Shown: positions 20,975-30,924 of the stretch, piece after piece | Layout: each line of letters begins with the position of its first letter | Position numbering within the stretch: position 1 is the stretch's first letter | Source: Talinum fruticosum | Lineage: Eukaryota > Streptophyta > Magnoliopsida > Caryophyllales > Talinaceae | Direction: 5' to 3' | DNA: 64,000 nucleotides | NCBI GenBank assembly: GCA_021018815.1 | Contig: JAITYX010000046.1 | Location: 310,001-374,000, forward strand | Program-made: the position numbers and the translations under genes | The notes under the pieces: generated by a model | What the model was told of the DNA's origin: nothing | Database searches by the model: none | What the model saw: only the letters and a program-made list of their open reading frames with translations

Positions 20975-22490
20975 TATATCACTTATGAAGAGGGCGAAAC
21001 TTGAAAATTTGTGTATTGACTTTTAATAATGTATTTGCATTAGGCATCCCACATTTAAGCAACCTTGAACATAGTTTATCTTTGTTGGTGGACCGTTAGG
21101 CTTTACCCTTTAAGAACAATTTTGGAGGAGGTTCCAATTCCATCCCGGACGGGCCCAACTAGCCTTGATTGTCAACGGAGGCGATACGTCTTCTCTCCGA
21201 GCACACGCTCTTGGCCTTACTGGGAAGCACCGAGGCTTCATGCTTTTTTTCTTGCCGAGCACCCCACGTAAGACAAAGTTCTCGGACTATGAGACACCAT
21301 GTATCCTACCTAGATTTAACCCTCTTTTGACCATAGACCTTTGGTTTCTAGGTGGTACGTTGGTTCTTCATTTGCATGCTTTGATGCGTGTGGTTGCTTT
21401 TTAGATTTAATCATCTACTTGTGAGCATTTAGGGATAGGTGAAGCGCGCTGATTAGCCCTTGTAAGGGTGCAAATAAAATATCTTAATAAATTTCTTTGA
21501 GTCAATCCATTATGTGCATCCTTAGTTAAAAGTCTAAAATTACCTTTTCCTTTTAGATCGGTTTATTAATGGCATTTCCGAGTCATCCTAATCTTTCTTA
21601 GTTAAGGCAATTTAGGCAGTCACCGCTAATCAGTCCGGATGGTGTAACCAAGATCCCTTCTATCTCTTTAGTCTATTAGTCTTTCGATTTTGATCTTTTC
21701 TATCTGTCTGCATTTCCATTTTACATTCTCATTTAGCCAAAATAAAATTTATCTCAAATTATGTGAGTCCATTTTGCATTTTAAATTTTCATTTAACCAA
21801 AATAAAATTCATCTCAAATTAGGTGAGTCCATTCCATATTTTTAATTATTTTATTTAGCCAAAATAAAATTTATCTCAAATTAGGTAAGCTCATTTCGCA
21901 TTTTTATTTTTTTATTTAGGCAAATTAAAATTCATCTCAAATTAGGTGAGTCTGTTTTGCATTTTAATTCTTCATGTAGCCAAAACAAGTACACCCTTAC
22001 TTTGGAACAATCATTTTTGCGTTCTATTTATGCATTAGAGAAATCATGAAATCATCCCAAATTAAGTCATAAGGATCACTATATACATTTCATCTATTTA
22101 GCATTCCTTCCGTGCATCCAAATAAAAAGCATTCTTAGACCTTTCGGGTATTGCGCTTAAGCCCCTTCATCCCAAAAGTGGTATTCTACATGGTCTTAAG
22201 CATCATCATTTGGGCTGTACAATAGGGAAGTATACTATAATTGGATATTGTCGAACCCGAGCTCTAAAAGGTTCGAACGCCTCAACAAGGAGTCCGGCAC
22301 ATCTTCTTCCCGCTCTGCACCATGTTCACGCCCTGCGGTCTACACTGTGCGACATACTTTGGTGCATACCACACCGGTTCGATCTACTTTCCATCGTACG
22401 ACAGTAGCTAAATAGAATTCCCCTCCAATGGACGAAACATCGGAACAAGCTAGAATTGAGGCCCATGATAAGACAATAGAGTCCACAACG
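20975..22490 (+). other. Leader of Tat element B
   Basis: About 1.5 kb between primer site and gag. The short open stretches at 21065-21404 and 22210-22407 show no domain. The leader shares blocks with E (for example CGGGCCCAACTAG at about 21150 and 27716) and holds the tandem array 21718-21990. Confidence 0.55.
21718..21990 (+). repeat. Tandem array in the leader of Tat element B (60-62 bp period)
   Basis: Four to five units, each with ATTTAGCCAAAATAAAATT, ATCTCAAATTAGGTGAGTCC and ATTTTGCATTTT. The first two units are exactly 60 bp apart and later ones about 61-62. It is the same unit as in elements A and E. Confidence 0.9.
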
Positions 22491-23600
22491 AAGCGATCTT
22501 AAGGCCATTCTTAAAGCTATTGAGGATAGTAAGAGAAATAAGGTAGAAGAACGATTACGAAGAAGAGGATGTCCTCCACCTCCACCTAGTCCATCTCCTC
22601 CAGGCGAGTCCTAAGCATGAATCCAAGCCCGATCCACGTATAGATCGGATAGAATAAATGTTAATGGAGTCATCCATGTTCGGTAATCACTTATTTAATG
22701 ACAAGGGATTCACTTCAATCCCTAAAGGGAAACTATCCCCTAAGTTTACTATGCCCGATATCAAGTTTTGAGGTTCCGAGAATTCCCATCATCATATTCG
22801 AAACTTCTTAGGAGTAATAACTCTCGAGAACATACTAGAAGACACTTACCACATCATCTTCCCATGGACTTTTGATACTAACGTAATGAAGTGGTATAAT
22901 CCGATTGACCTATGCAACGTCACCAATTGGACTAATCTTTGTAAAAAGTTCTTACACCAATACTCATATAACACTCGATCTACTTGTCACACTTAAAGAC
23001 TTGGAGTTGATCAAGCAAGGTGAGAAAGAAAGCTTTACGAGACTTTCTCATCGGATGGAGGGCAAAGGCTGCCCACATGGTAGACCGACCTTTCGGGAAG
23101 GACCAAGTAAGAATCATTGTGAAGAACCTTCCCCCGCTTACAATCAACATCTCAAATTCCTACCTTTCATGTGTTTCTCAACACTTAGAGATGTCGGTAT
23201 GTTGATAGAAGAAGAACTGTCTACCACGACCATAAAAGTTGTGACAGGGTATAGGGGTAACTATCGATCTAGAGATAAGAAAACCTCGAACAAAGGAAAT
23301 ACTAGGAGGGGTGCAGATCTCAATGCCCTTAACGAGTACAATGACTACACTCTAATCGATTCCATATATGCTCAAGCCCCCGACCGCCTATTGGCCATAG
23401 GGAAAATAAAATTGTCGCTTATAAGAGTAGAATCGAAACTACAAAATAATCTAAAAAGTGGGACGTAGGAAAATTCGGTAAATACCATCGTGCATGAGGA
23501 CACGACACCGAGCAATGTTGGATGTTTAAGAACAAACAAGAGAGTATGTTCTATAATGGTCAACTCGCTCTTCCTAAGGCTACCCGAAACTAAGTAACAA
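22490..23600 (+). pseudogene. gag: Decayed Tat-type gag (element B)
   Basis: Same protein as in element A. N-terminal AILKAIEDSKR and a proline run (CPPPPPSPSPP) at about 22505-22600. The gag core is scattered over three frames, with FLIGWRAKAAHMVDRPFGKD at 23035-23100, the linker TIKVVTGYRGNYRSRDKK at about 23230-23285 and a nucleocapsid-like KYHRA.GHDTEQC at about 23475-23520, whose first Cys reads as Gly. Many stops; non-functional. It follows the leader directly, as in A and E. Confidence 0.8.
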
Positions 23601-24059
23601 CAAAATTCGTTTTAGCGGTACTCGAGCTATTTTATCTAAACCCATCCAGGTAAGTGGGACCCATCTGTCTTTAATCAAGGCATCAATGAGTCCAAACTAC
23701 TTCCTAGTGTGTCTCCTTTAGAGCAAGAAGTCTATGGATTGTAGGTAAATAATGAAGAAGACATGTGTGAAACCAAAAAGAATAGTGACAACGATGATGA
23801 CTTCGGGGCACGAGCACCCTTAGAAAAGAAGACTTTTGAACCAACGAGTCTACAAATACAATTCCTTACTAAGTATTGATGACATAATGCACCCGTGGGT
23901 CCATAATAGAGTCGGGCAGCCCTAAAAGAACTTGAAGCTCCTAAAGACCAAATCCTAAAACAACTTCAAAAGTTAAAAGCCGACATCTCTATATAGCAAC
24001 TTATATTTGCTTCCATAAAACATAGTCATGCCTTAATTGATGCACCTTTCAAGATCGAG
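23601..24059 (+). other. Gag-protease linker of element B
   Basis: No intact ORF. The part 23640-23870 aligns with the minus strand of element A at about 5290-5032 (GTGGGACCCATnT onward), which shows that A is broken off inside this linker. Confidence 0.55.
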
Positions 24060-24600
24060 GTCTCTCTTGAAACAACGGTAGAGGAAGTAGTAGGATTTGT
24101 CAACGAGTGGGGACGGAACCATTACTTTCGACTATAAACATCTCCTCGAAGAAGGTGTTGCACGCAACAATGCCCTTTATTTAATTGTAACTTGCATTGA
24201 CAAGTTCATTCGCCTATCCTTGGCAGGCAATGGATCGGCTATGAATGTTTGTCCTTGGAGGACCACCAAAAGGTTAGGAATCGGGGAGCAAGCAACTCTC
24301 TAAACAGACTGTTGATCTCCGAGCCTATGATAATTCTAAGAGAGCAGATCCTGGGAACAGTGACCTTACCAATTAATGTAGCGGCAAGCTGTGAAGAACA
24401 TCGATTTTAAAGTCCTAAACATTCCAGCCACATTTAACTCTGCTTCTAAGATGCCCTTGGTTACATGGTCATCAAGCGAGTGCCTTTTACACTTGCACCG
24501 GAAAGTTAAGATGATCATTAAAGGTCAGGTCGGAACTATCAACGGGGATAATCTCTGTGCTACTATCACTTCTAAAGAATATGTGGTCTAGATTAAGCAC
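24060..24600 (+). pseudogene. Retropepsin-like aspartic protease of Tat element B, active-site Asp lost
   Basis: The protease domain would process gag-pol. The segment 24097-24303 reads FDYKHLLEEGVARNNALYLI, then SLAGNGSAMNVCPW; in Tat relatives the latter is LIDNGSxLNVCP, with the catalytic Asp in DNG. Here the Asp position reads Gly. The stretch 24391-24591 continues with NIDFKVLNIPATFN and VGTINGDNLCATITSKEYVV, the end of the domain. A stop separates the two parts. Domain assignment from family pattern. Confidence 0.7.
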
Positions 24601-25649
24601 GATGCTAATGACGAAGAGCTTTATGGGTTTAAGACTATCGTCGCCTTAGATAAGGATGAAGCACCTCTTAATGTCAATCTTTATGGCAACCCTAGAATCC
24701 ATTAGATGCTTAAGAAGAAGGGGTATTTTTCGGGTCTAGTCTGTAGGCCGGAGGGCATATCACCCTTCTTTCCACCCCTTAAACCCACCAAAAATTATAA
24801 ATTTAGGCTAGGTTATCAACCTACTTTTAAGGAAATAGCCTCAACCAAGTGGGAAGTTAAAACTAAGAGGACTGCATGACTTCCCTACTACGGTTTTCCT
24901 AAGGCTTACTACCTTAAAGAGAAGGGTATTTTGTTACCCGGTTAGGAAATTTTTAATGACTGCTATATATTGGAAATAGAAGCACCCTACCTTCCTGAAG
25001 AGGGACAGTCCATACCAGACTGGACCTACTTGGCTTGGAGTAAAATCTTTGGTTTAATATTCGGAAAATAGAAGAACTTAGAGGAGAATTTGGTCTTGGT
25101 AATGTCTTGAGCCATGTCGCATTCGCAGTTTGATCCTTCCAGATTCATCATCGACGTTGACGCTAAACACTCCAAGCATATTACTTGGATCGATGTTGAC
25201 AAGGGCAAAGAATTTGTTATTAGCTTAGGAAAGCATCCCATTCTTGAGTCTAGTACTAGGGCTTTTATTTATGTTCTTATTGCTTCTAGTTATTCTTCTA
25301 GCTTTGTTGTTTATAATTCCGTTTTTCTTCTTATGAGTCCGATGTACTCATTTCTTCATTTAATAAGCTGAAGCTTTTTGCTTAGTCCTTGCCTTTTCCT
25401 CGCTTTTAATTGTTTTGCCTCTAATGATGAACAAGAAATTCTTAAAGAATTAATAAAAGCTATGGAAGATTCTGAAAATCACTCACCAATAATAGAGGAA
25501 ACAATAACAATTAATTTAGGGTCATTTAATTAACCCCAAGAGGTCATTTAATTAACCCCAAGGGGTCCAAATTGGGAAAACGGTGGATCCGAGAGAAGTG
25601 GAAGCAATTTACGTTGCTCCTTACAGAGTTAGATGTTTTTTCATAATCC
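24601..25649 (+). other. Protease-RT linker of element B, with a 22-bp direct duplication
   Basis: A spacer without a recognised domain. At 25521-25564 the unit GTCATTTAATTAACCCCAAG plus two bases is repeated head-to-tail. The segment 25330-25500 reappears, reversed, at 63730-63890 of element F, so it is an ordinary part of this Tat family. Confidence 0.55.
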
Positions 25650-27188
25650 TATAAAGACATGTTAGGGATAGATCCGAGTATAGCGGAACACATAATTCCA
25701 CTTTATAAAGATTCCAAGCCGGTTAAGTAGAAGCTCGGAACGATGAAATCCGAATGGGCACTAAAGATTAAGGAAGAGGTCCTAAAGCAGTTAGAGGCTG
25801 GGTTCATGAAAGTAGTTCACTACCCTCGGTGGGTAGCAAACATAGTATCGGTTCTAAAGAAAGACGGAAGGGTTCGAATGTGCATCGACTTCGGGGATCC
25901 GAATAAGGCAAGCCGCCTTAAAGATGATTTCCGCTGCATCATATCGATATCCTTATAGATAAATAGAGCGGGACATGCCATCCTCTCATTTATGGGTGGT
26001 TATGTTGAGTATAATAAGGTGAAAGTGGAAGAAGAAGACATGGATGTACTATTATGTGGTGATGCCATTTGGGCTCAAAAAGACTGGCTCAATATATAGG
26101 AGGACAACCACAACACTATTGCATGACATGATCCACAAAGAGGTTGAATTCTACGTGGACGACATGATCACTAAGTCCAATGATAAGGCAAGGCACCTAC
26201 CTAGCCTTAGAAAATTCTTCGAAAGATATAGAAAATACAACCTGTGTCTTAATCCTTAAAAGTGTGCCTTTAGGGTAACCTCGGGTAAATTGTTAGGCTA
26301 TGTTGTTAGTCTTAGAGGAATCGAAGTTGATCCATCCAAGATGAAAGTTATTAACAAAATTCCGCCTCCGAAAATAGAAAAAGAGATAAGGGTTTCCTAG
26401 GACATTTATAGTACGATGATCGTTTCATATCCAAATGGACTATGGCATGTGAACTCATTTTCAAGAAATTGAAGAAAGGGTTTGAGCCTATTTGGGATGA
26501 AGAGTGCCACAAAGCATTCGAGAAGGCTAAGGAATATCTAGGCAACCCTCCACTGCTAGTTACGCCCCAACCATGGAAGCCTTTACTTTTGTACCTCACC
26601 ACGATAGAGACCGTCATGGGAGCCATGCTAGCTCAATGGGATGGAAAGGAAGAGTATGCGGTATTATATCTAAGCAAGAAATTCTTAGATCATAAGACTA
26701 GATACACACCATTAGAGAAGACATCATTGGTACTAGTCCGGGCTACCATAAAGCTTAGGCAATACATCTTGGCCCAAACGGTACATGTGGTAGCACCGAT
26801 GGATCCCATTAAGTACATCCTTGAGTAACCGACCATCAGCAGCAAGATAGCTAGATGGACCATAATGTTATCCAAATTTGAACTCAAGTATGTCCATAAA
26901 AAGCGATCAAAGGAAGGATAGTGTCGGAATTCGTAGCCATAACTAAATCGCAACTCGAACGCCTTAACTTTCTAGACGAAAATATCTTACTAGTGGAGCT
27001 GAATGTATGGACGATATATTTTGACCACTCTTCAAATCGAAAGGGTGTTGAGTGAGGATCCTTCTAGTCTTGCCGGAGGGAGCACATACTCCCATTTCGA
27101 TCAAATTGGATTTCAAGTTCACAAATAACGCCGCGGAATATGAAGCATGCATTATGGGACTCCAACTTGCTATAGAGATCAAGGCCAA
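25650..27188 (+). pseudogene. pol: Decayed Tat reverse transcriptase, RNase H and start of additional RNase H (element B)
   Basis: RT: 25743-25958 (WALKIKEEVLKQLEAGFMKV, YPRWVANIVSVLKKDGRVRM, DFGDPNKAS), then 26044-26259 (YVVMPFGLKKTGSIYRR, EFYVDDMITKS with the catalytic YVDD intact, LRKFFERYRKYNL). 26280-26400 continues with TSGKLLGYVVS.RGIEVDPSKM. RNase H: 26442-26828 (FEPIWDEECHKAFEKAKEYL, KPLLLYLTTIETVMGAMLAQ, LYLSKKFLDHKTRYTPLEKT, MDPIKYILE). Additional Tat-type RNase H: about 26985-27188 with WTIYFDHSSNRKGV; the frame is broken and stops at the junction with element E. Integrase is absent. Confidence 0.88.
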
Positions 27189-27506
27189 CAGACATTAGTC
27201 ACGCCGATATGGCCCTAAAGCCTCACGACAGATTTGAAACCTTAATTTTTGTATTTTGTTCGGTTAAGAAATAACATCCCGAAACTTCGAGAACAATTAG
27301 TAAAAGAAAATGGTTAATAAAACTGCCATTCAACTTTGCTTAATTCGCTTTAAATTAGATTTAATAAAACTCAAAAATCTTAATAAAAGGTTCATACCCA
27401 CATTTCAAAATCGACCTTCCAAAATCATCTTAAAAATCAATCTTAAAAAAGAGACTCAGCTGAAGTCGGGATGCTCGGCGGGCCTCTACGGGTCGTGGTT
27501 CCTACG
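27189..27506 (+). repeat. 3' part of a Tat LTR (element E)
   Basis: From about 27240, blocks such as TTAAGAAATAACATCCCG, AAAACTGCCATTCAACT and GGGTCGTGGTTCCTACG align in order with LTR D at 20700-20955 (GTTAAGAATTAATGTCCCGG, AAAACCGCCATTCAACTC, GGATCGTGGTTCCTACA). The 5' part is missing where element B is cut. Confidence 0.7.
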
Positions 27507-27507
27507 A

Positions 27508-27525
27508 TGGTGACTCCATTGGGGA
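27508..27525 (+). other. Primer binding site of Tat element E (tRNA-Arg type, decayed)
   Basis: TGGTGACTCCATTGGGGA differs by two C-to-T changes from the site in element B, a pattern expected from decay of methylated cytosine. Confidence 0.75.
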
Positions 27526-28817
27526 TAAAATTTTTTATTAATAAAGTGAAACTTGAAATTTTGAGTAGTGTATTGTTAAGAAGGTGCTTCGATTAGACAT
27601 CCTGCATTTAGTAACCTTGGAACTAGTTTAAATATTGTTTTTGGACCACTAGAAAAACTTTATTGTACCCTCTACTTTCCCTTTCCGGAGAGAGGCTCCT
27701 ACCGGTTCCTTTAGGCGGGCCCAACTAGGCTTGATTGCCCAAGGAAATGGTACCTTCTCCCTCGTAACACACACCCTTGGGCTAAACCCTTCGGTTCACC
27801 GAGAATTCTAGTTAGTATCCTTATCCATGCAACCCATAGGGGACCAAATTCTCGGACTACATGTCACCATATATCCAACCTTGTAAAACTCTTTAGCCAT
27901 AGAACCTTTTGACTATTAGGTGGCCCCCTTCTTCATTTGCTTGCTCTAACGAGTGTGTGTGTTTTTAGATTTAATCCTCTGCTTGTGAGCCTTTAGGGAT
28001 AGGTGAGGAGCGTTGAATAATGCTTGCATGGGTGCAAGAATAAAACATAAAAATAAAACTTTTGAGTCGGTCCATTATGTGCATTTAGCCAAAAGTCAAA
28101 AATTACACTCCCTTTTAGGTCGGTCCATTCATTCCATATTTACATTAGCCAAATAAAAAATCATACCTCTTATGATTGGTCCATGCATTTCATTTTGCAT
28201 TAGCCCAATTTAAATTTCATCTCAAATAGGTGAGTCCATATTTACATTTCTTTTTGCATGTAGTCAAAATAAATTTCATCTCAATTAAGGTGAGTTCGCA
28301 TTTCATTTTTTGCATTAGCCAAAATAAATTTCATCTCAATTACGGTCGATCCGCATTTCATTTTGCATTAGCCAAACTAAATTTGATCCAAAGTAACGTG
28401 AATCCATTTATTTCATTTTCGCATTAGCCAAAATTAAATTTATCTCTAATTAGGAGAATCTTTTATTTGCATTAGCCAAATCAAAAATTCATCTCGGATT
28501 AGCTGAGTCCGCTTTGCATTTTCATTTTTCATCTAACCAAAACAAAATCACCTTCTATACGGAATAATCATCTATGCATTTTAGTTATACACTAGCCAAA
28601 TTATAGAATCATCGTAGATTAACTCATTAGCATCATTGCATTAATTCCATTCCATTTGTTTTGCATCCCTTTTCTGTGCATCCAAATAAAAGAGCATATC
28701 ATTTGCTCCTAGGATCGATCATTCCTCGGTTCAAGCACTTAAGGCCCATCTCCCTAAAAATTCTTGAATGAGCCAATCCCGAGTGTACTCTTTTGGGATA
28801 CATGATAAGGAAATCCT
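27526..28817 (+). other. Leader of Tat element E
   Basis: No supported ORF. It aligns in order with the B leader (for example GCGGGCCCAACTAGGCTTGA at about 27714) and contains the longest of the three tandem arrays. Confidence 0.55.
28075..28620 (+). repeat. Tandem array in the leader of Tat element E (about nine units)
   Basis: About nine degenerate units of roughly 50-60 bp, each carrying GCATTAGCCAAAATAAATTT, CATCTCAATTA and a GGTGAGTCC-like block. Order and sequence match the arrays in A and B, with more copies here. Confidence 0.85.
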
Positions 28818-29770
28818 ATGCAAGTCAGGAACCTCAACATGAAGTGTCTAGGAAGTAAGAAGTCCGCTTCAACACCGACACGGGCAACACCGATACGTCC
28901 CACATTAGCACGTACAACACCGAGTACTTTCGCCAGCTTTACTTGTCCACCAGCTCACCACCCAAGGTCTAACAAAATCTTCCTCCAAAAAAGGCCAACC
29001 AGCCAGAGCAAACTCTAATCATGACCCTATTCAAGGAGTATGTTGCAAAACTAAAGGCTACGCTTGATGCCCAGGATAAACGGATCGAGTCTATATCTCG
29101 AATCCCTTACTTTCATACGCAAAGAACTAGTGAGGAAATCAAAGTTCAAAGGTAAAGAAAAAGAAGGAGAAGGATCCCACCCAGAACCTCATCCCCAACC
29201 TCAGTCTTATCCATGGGTAGATCAAATAGAGAAACTGCTCAGGAGTGATCGGTGTTCAACCACCACTATTTGGCCCGAGGATTCACTTTATTTCCATTAA
29301 GGCAAGCTACATCTGTAAGTTTACCATGCCTAACATCAAGTTTCATGGAATTGCGGACCTTCACCATTACGTGAGAAACTTTGTGGGGGCAATGGCTTTG
29401 AAGAATGTAGAGGAGGATTTACCACATCATCTTCCCGTGGACATTCGATAATGATGTGATGAAGTGGTACAACATTGTCGACCCACACAAGGTCACAACT
29501 GGAAGGATCGTTGTTGGGAATTCCTAAATCAATACTCCTACAATATTGATCTACCAGCCACAATTCGGGATCTAGAATTAATCAAGCAAGGAGACGATGA
29601 AGGATTTCTCGACTTCCTTACTTGTTGGAGGGCGACATTGCCCACATAACCATCCGAGAAGGATCGAGTTAGAATCATCATAAAGAACCCGCAACCTATT
29701 TATGAGCAGCACTTGAAGCTCTTACCTATCATGGACTTCAAAACACTCGAGAGATGCTTGGCACGCTCGT
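28818..29770 (+). pseudogene. gag: Decayed Tat-type gag (element E)
   Basis: N-terminal Thr/Pro/Arg-rich part at 28818-29018 (TPTRATPIRPTLARTTPST), then a charged Lys/Glu stretch with QPQSYPWVDQIEKLL (29130-29240). The gag core is broken: NIKFHGIADLHHYVRNFVGA at 29335-29395, WYNIVDPHK-like and DLPATIRDLELIKQGDDEGF at 29520-29605, then CWRA. It aligns piecewise with gag in A and B. Frameshifts near 29300, 29420 and 29500 leave no functional frame. After 29770 no protease or RT follows. Confidence 0.75.
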
Positions 29771-30350
29771 AGATGAAGAACAAGCTTTATCCGACTAGAG
29801 GTCATCCAATGAGCCCAATACTCATCAAGGATACCAATAAAGAGTGCATTTCCCTTTGGTATTTATTCTTCGTCCATTTCCCTTTTCCATATTCATTGTA
29901 TGTCTATTTCCTTTCCTATGTTCCAATAAAAAACCAAACCCAAATTACCTTCCTTTTTGAACTACGAAGGCTTGATTTCCGCTATAGCGGATACGTAGGA
30001 AGTCCACGAGGTCCGGCCCCAAGCCTTATTTTGATCCCAAATTCTAATTCACAAAATCAAAGCCACTTTGCCCTATCCGAAGGAGTAGAAACTTATCAAG
30101 AAAATGCATTGAATCATCAAAAAGCATGCCAGTATGATTCAGCACCAAACCATCAGATTGAAGGTCCGTCAGCGAGTAATACATTGCAGTTCAAGCAACT
30201 TACCATTCTTTAGGCTCTACTTTAGGAAGTGAGGGCTAAAGTGCATTTTTCTATCTTTGTCTTTTTTAACTTTTTGCATCATCTTAATAAAAGAATGCAT
30301 TTGTTCTTAGAATAGAGTCTTTCATTCATCTCCTTTACATGAGTCAAACT
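29771..30350 (+). other. 3' tail of Tat element E
   Basis: An open stretch at 29773-30213 has no recognised domain. At 29956-30010 the sequence GAACTACGAAGG ... GCGGATACGTAGG matches a short motif I associate with 3' regions of Tat elements. At 30270-30345 (GCATCATCTTAATAAAAG, AGAATAGAGTCTTTCATTC) it aligns with the reverse strand of F at 58115-58210. Confidence 0.5.
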
Positions 30351-30924
30351 CCTAAAAACACAAAAATTAAATAACAAAGCACCCTACAAGGAATTATTCA
30401 ATGAAGCGACATCAAGTATCAAGTCGGCATCGGAAGGTCACCGACATCGTCACCATCAAAGAGGATCTTCCATGACATCAATTAATCAAAACCAGTCTCC
30501 AACATTCAAGAAGAGCTAGACACAAGCACCCAAGAAGAACGTGGGTGAAGAAACAAACCATAACTTATAACAAAAGAAGATCTTAATCGGAACTTAAGAT
30601 ATTGATAAGTGCGACTCGGATCAAACCATAACGGAAAACATGTTTCTTGATTATGAATAGAGCAAGAAGGTAAGTAATCGAGTAGATATGTTAAAGAGTC
30701 AAATATTAGAGATAAATATGTAACTAAAAAACAAATATGTTAAACGAGTCATGTATTAGAGCGATTAGAGTAAAAAAATATGTAACTCGAGAAAAAAATG
30801 TTATTCGTTGCCGGAGTAACATATACTAGAAACAAACAAACAACAACTAAACTCAAAAAAGGGAAAAAGTCCCCTTAGACCAAACATCTAAAAATTTTCT
30901 ATCTATTTTTCTCCCCTATGCATT
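30351..30924 (-). other. Boundary zone between Tat E and copia G
   Basis: No ORF. About 30830-30910, read on the minus strand, resembles the 3' untranslated zone of copia H at 51650-51720 (GGGGAGAA, then AAAAATTnTTnT, then AGGGGA). No SIRE LTR is present at this end of G. Confidence 0.4.

Larger units (their letters stand above)
19317..27188 (+). mobile_element. Tat element B: Ty3/gypsy retrotransposon, lacking integrase and 3' LTR
   Basis: Order: 5' LTR D (19317-20955), tRNA-Arg primer site (20957-20974), leader with tandem array (20975-22490), gag (22490-23600), protease (24060-24600), linker (24600-25640), RT and RNase H (25650-26900), and the additional RNase H of Tat elements (26960-27188). 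It stops inside this last domain, where Tat element E begins. It is inserted in copia element J. Confidence 0.85.
27189..30350 (+). mobile_element. Tat element E: LTR fragment, leader, gag and 3' tail
   Basis: It starts with the 3' part of an LTR that aligns with the last 320 bp of LTR D, then a primer site (27508), leader with array, gag to 29770 and, without any pol, a 3' tail (29771-30350) containing a motif and A-rich end also seen in element F. A large internal deletion of pol is inferred. The right boundary with copia G is approximate. Confidence 0.65.
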
